From Eurosta solidaginis (lineage: Eukaryota > Arthropoda > Insecta > Diptera > Tephritidae): DNA of 64,000 nucleotides. Below, piece after piece: positions 62,938 through 64,000 of this stretch. Under the pieces are notes generated by a model, which did no database searches, had not been told where the DNA came from, and saw only the letters and a program-made list of their open reading frames with translations. Each line of letters starts with the position of its first letter. The first letter of the stretch is position 1. Made by a program: the position numbers and the translations under genes. Where the stretch lies: contig NW_027136979.1 in assembly GCF_040869045.1 (NCBI RefSeq), positions 310,001-374,000 on the forward strand. Reading direction: 5' to 3'.

Positions 62938-64000
62938 GGTTCAATTTCTACGTCATAAAAGGGATAAGTGTCCACATCTATTGAACCAAGCAAAATAGAA
63001 TCGATTATATTTTTGCAGATTATAGGTTTTTATGTGTATATTAATCCACAAGCTGATCCAAGGTTCTATCGCTAACGGTTCAATTTCTACGTCATAAAAG
63101 GGATAGGTGTCCACATCTATTGAACCAAGCAAAATAGAATCGATTTCATTTTTGCAGATTATAGGTTTTTATGTGTATATTAATCCACAAGCTGATCCAA
63201 GGTTCTATCGCTAACGGTTCAATTTCTAAGTCATACTGTGTGGGGTTAACCGACTAAAAGGGATAAGTGTCCATATCTATTGAACCAAGCTAGATAGAAT
63301 CGATTTTGTTTTTGAAGATGATAGGTTTTTATGTGTATATTAATCCACAAGCTGATCCAAGGTTCTATCGCTAACGGTTCAATTTCTACGTCACAAAAGG
63401 GATAAGTGTCCACATCTATTGAACCAAGCAAAATAGAATCGATTTTATTTTTGCAGATTATAGGTTTTTATGTATATATTAATCCACAAGCTGATCCAAG
63501 GTTCTATCGCTAACGGTTCAATTTCTACGTCATACTGTGTGGGGTTAACCGACTAAAAGGGATAAGTGTCTATATCTATTGAACCAAGCAATGTAGAATC
63601 GAATTTATTTTTGCAGATGGTAGGTTTTTATGTGCATATTAATCCACAAGCTGATCCAAGGTTCTATCGCTAACGGTTCAATTTCTACGTCAAACTGGGT
63701 GAGGTTAACCGACTAAAAGGGATAAGAGTCCATATCTATTGAACCAAGCAAGACAGAATCGATTTTATTTTTGCAGATGGTAGGCTTTTATGTGTATATT
63801 AATCCAAAAGCTGATCCAAGGTTCTATCGCTAACGGTTCAATTTCTACGTCATACTGGGTGGGGTTAACCGACTAAAAGGGATAAGTGTCCATATCTATT
63901 GAACCAAGCAAGATAGAATCGATTTTGTTTTTGCAGATGATAGGTTTTTACGTGTATATTAATCCACAAGCCGACCCAAGGTTCTATCGCTAACGGTTCA
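62938..64000 (+). repeat. Tail: more divergent monomers beyond domain E
   Basis: The order is S S L S L L L plus six bases of the next unit. Private changes are frequent: GATTATATTT, GATTTCATTT, CTAAGTCATA, CAAGCTAGAT, TTTTTGAAGATG, CACAAAAGGG and GATAAGAGTC. The last three L units (CTAATAGGG-like, GTGAGG-type, ACGTG-type) resemble the 8693-9172 order in domain B. This marks the edge of the homogenised zone. Confidence 0.82.

Larger units (their letters stand above)
1..64000 (+). repeat. Satellite DNA array of 160-bp (L) and 139-bp (S) tandem monomers
   Basis: GGTTCAATTT or a one-base variant recurs at regular intervals from position 11 to 63995. I count 416 complete head-to-tail monomers: about 310 of 160 bp, about 101 in the 139-bp class and five of 66-67 bp, and these lengths sum to the window size. 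All units have the same orientation, and no unique sequence or foreign insertion interrupts them. Monomer lengths in this range are common for eukaryotic centromeric or pericentromeric satellites; that location is inference, because the window has no flanking DNA. Stop codons and a period of 1 mod 3 in both classes argue against coding. The family is not one I recognise. The array continues beyond both window ends. Confidence 0.98.

Noticed and set aside
1..64000. CRISPR array
   Set aside because: There are no short repeats separated by unique spacers; the whole 139-160-bp unit is conserved.
1..64000. Transposable element or its terminal repeats as the source of the array
   Set aside because: I saw no transposase or reverse transcriptase frame, no long terminal or inverted repeat and no target-site duplication. 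The 8-bp inverted boxes are too short and internal to the monomer.
1..64000. CENP-B box
   Set aside because: The mammalian core TTCG...CGGG is not in the monomer consensus. TTCG appears only in rare variants such as CTTCGTCAT, without the rest of the motif.
1..64000. Telomeric repeats
   Set aside because: No run of short TTAGGG-like or TTAGG-like units is present.

Overview
The whole 64,000-base window is one uninterrupted head-to-tail satellite DNA array. I find no gene, RNA gene, transposon or unique sequence in it. Walking the array by hand gives 416 complete monomers, all in the same orientation, plus a partial unit at each end. They are AT-rich (a typical long monomer is about 37.5% G+C). 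There are two length classes: about 310 long (L) monomers of 160 bp and about 101 short (S) monomers of 139 bp, plus five truncated units of 66-67 bp. S differs from L by one exact 21-bp deletion and by linked point variants, so the classes are lineages and not random length noise. Such an array points to a eukaryote, in pericentromeric, centromeric or other constitutive heterochromatin. I do not recognise the monomer and cannot name the taxon.

Monomer numbering used here: position 1 is the first G of GGTTCAATTT. Going through an L monomer: box GGTTCAAT at 1-8; ACGTCA at 13-18; the 21-bp block missing from S at 21-41, which holds the palindrome GGTTAACC at 29-36; an inverted copy of the first box, ATTGAACC, at 64-71; palindrome AATCGATT at 83-90; a T-tract zone at 88-115; then AT-rich sequence leading to GATCC at 139-143 and TATCGCTAAC at the end.

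The array divides into domains by higher-order repeat (HOR). Domain A (1-8692) is rich in S monomers and holds related units starting at 11, 2810, 5842 and 7518, with many unit-specific oddities. Domain B (8693-17344) is L-rich, including 14 consecutive L monomers. Domain C (17345-35875) has large composite units marked by a 66-bp truncated monomer at four sites. Domain D (35876-49548) has a tandem 15-mer of 2316 bp nested inside an 8304-bp duplication. Domain E (49549-62937) is a young 16- to 19-monomer HOR of 2518-2997 bp, nearly identical between copies. The tail (62938-64000) returns to more divergent monomers. Local homogeneity therefore appears to increase from left to right and drops again at the right end, as expected for unequal crossing-over with a recent amplification centre in D-E.

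Nothing here forms a pathway. The content of interest is the architecture: the linked L/S lineages, inverted 8-mer boxes whose centres are 63 bp (L) or 42 bp (S) apart, a cluster of rearrangement breakpoints in one 36-bp part of the monomer, and a readable duplication history. Positions and lengths were counted by eye. Identity statements are spot checks and not full alignments.
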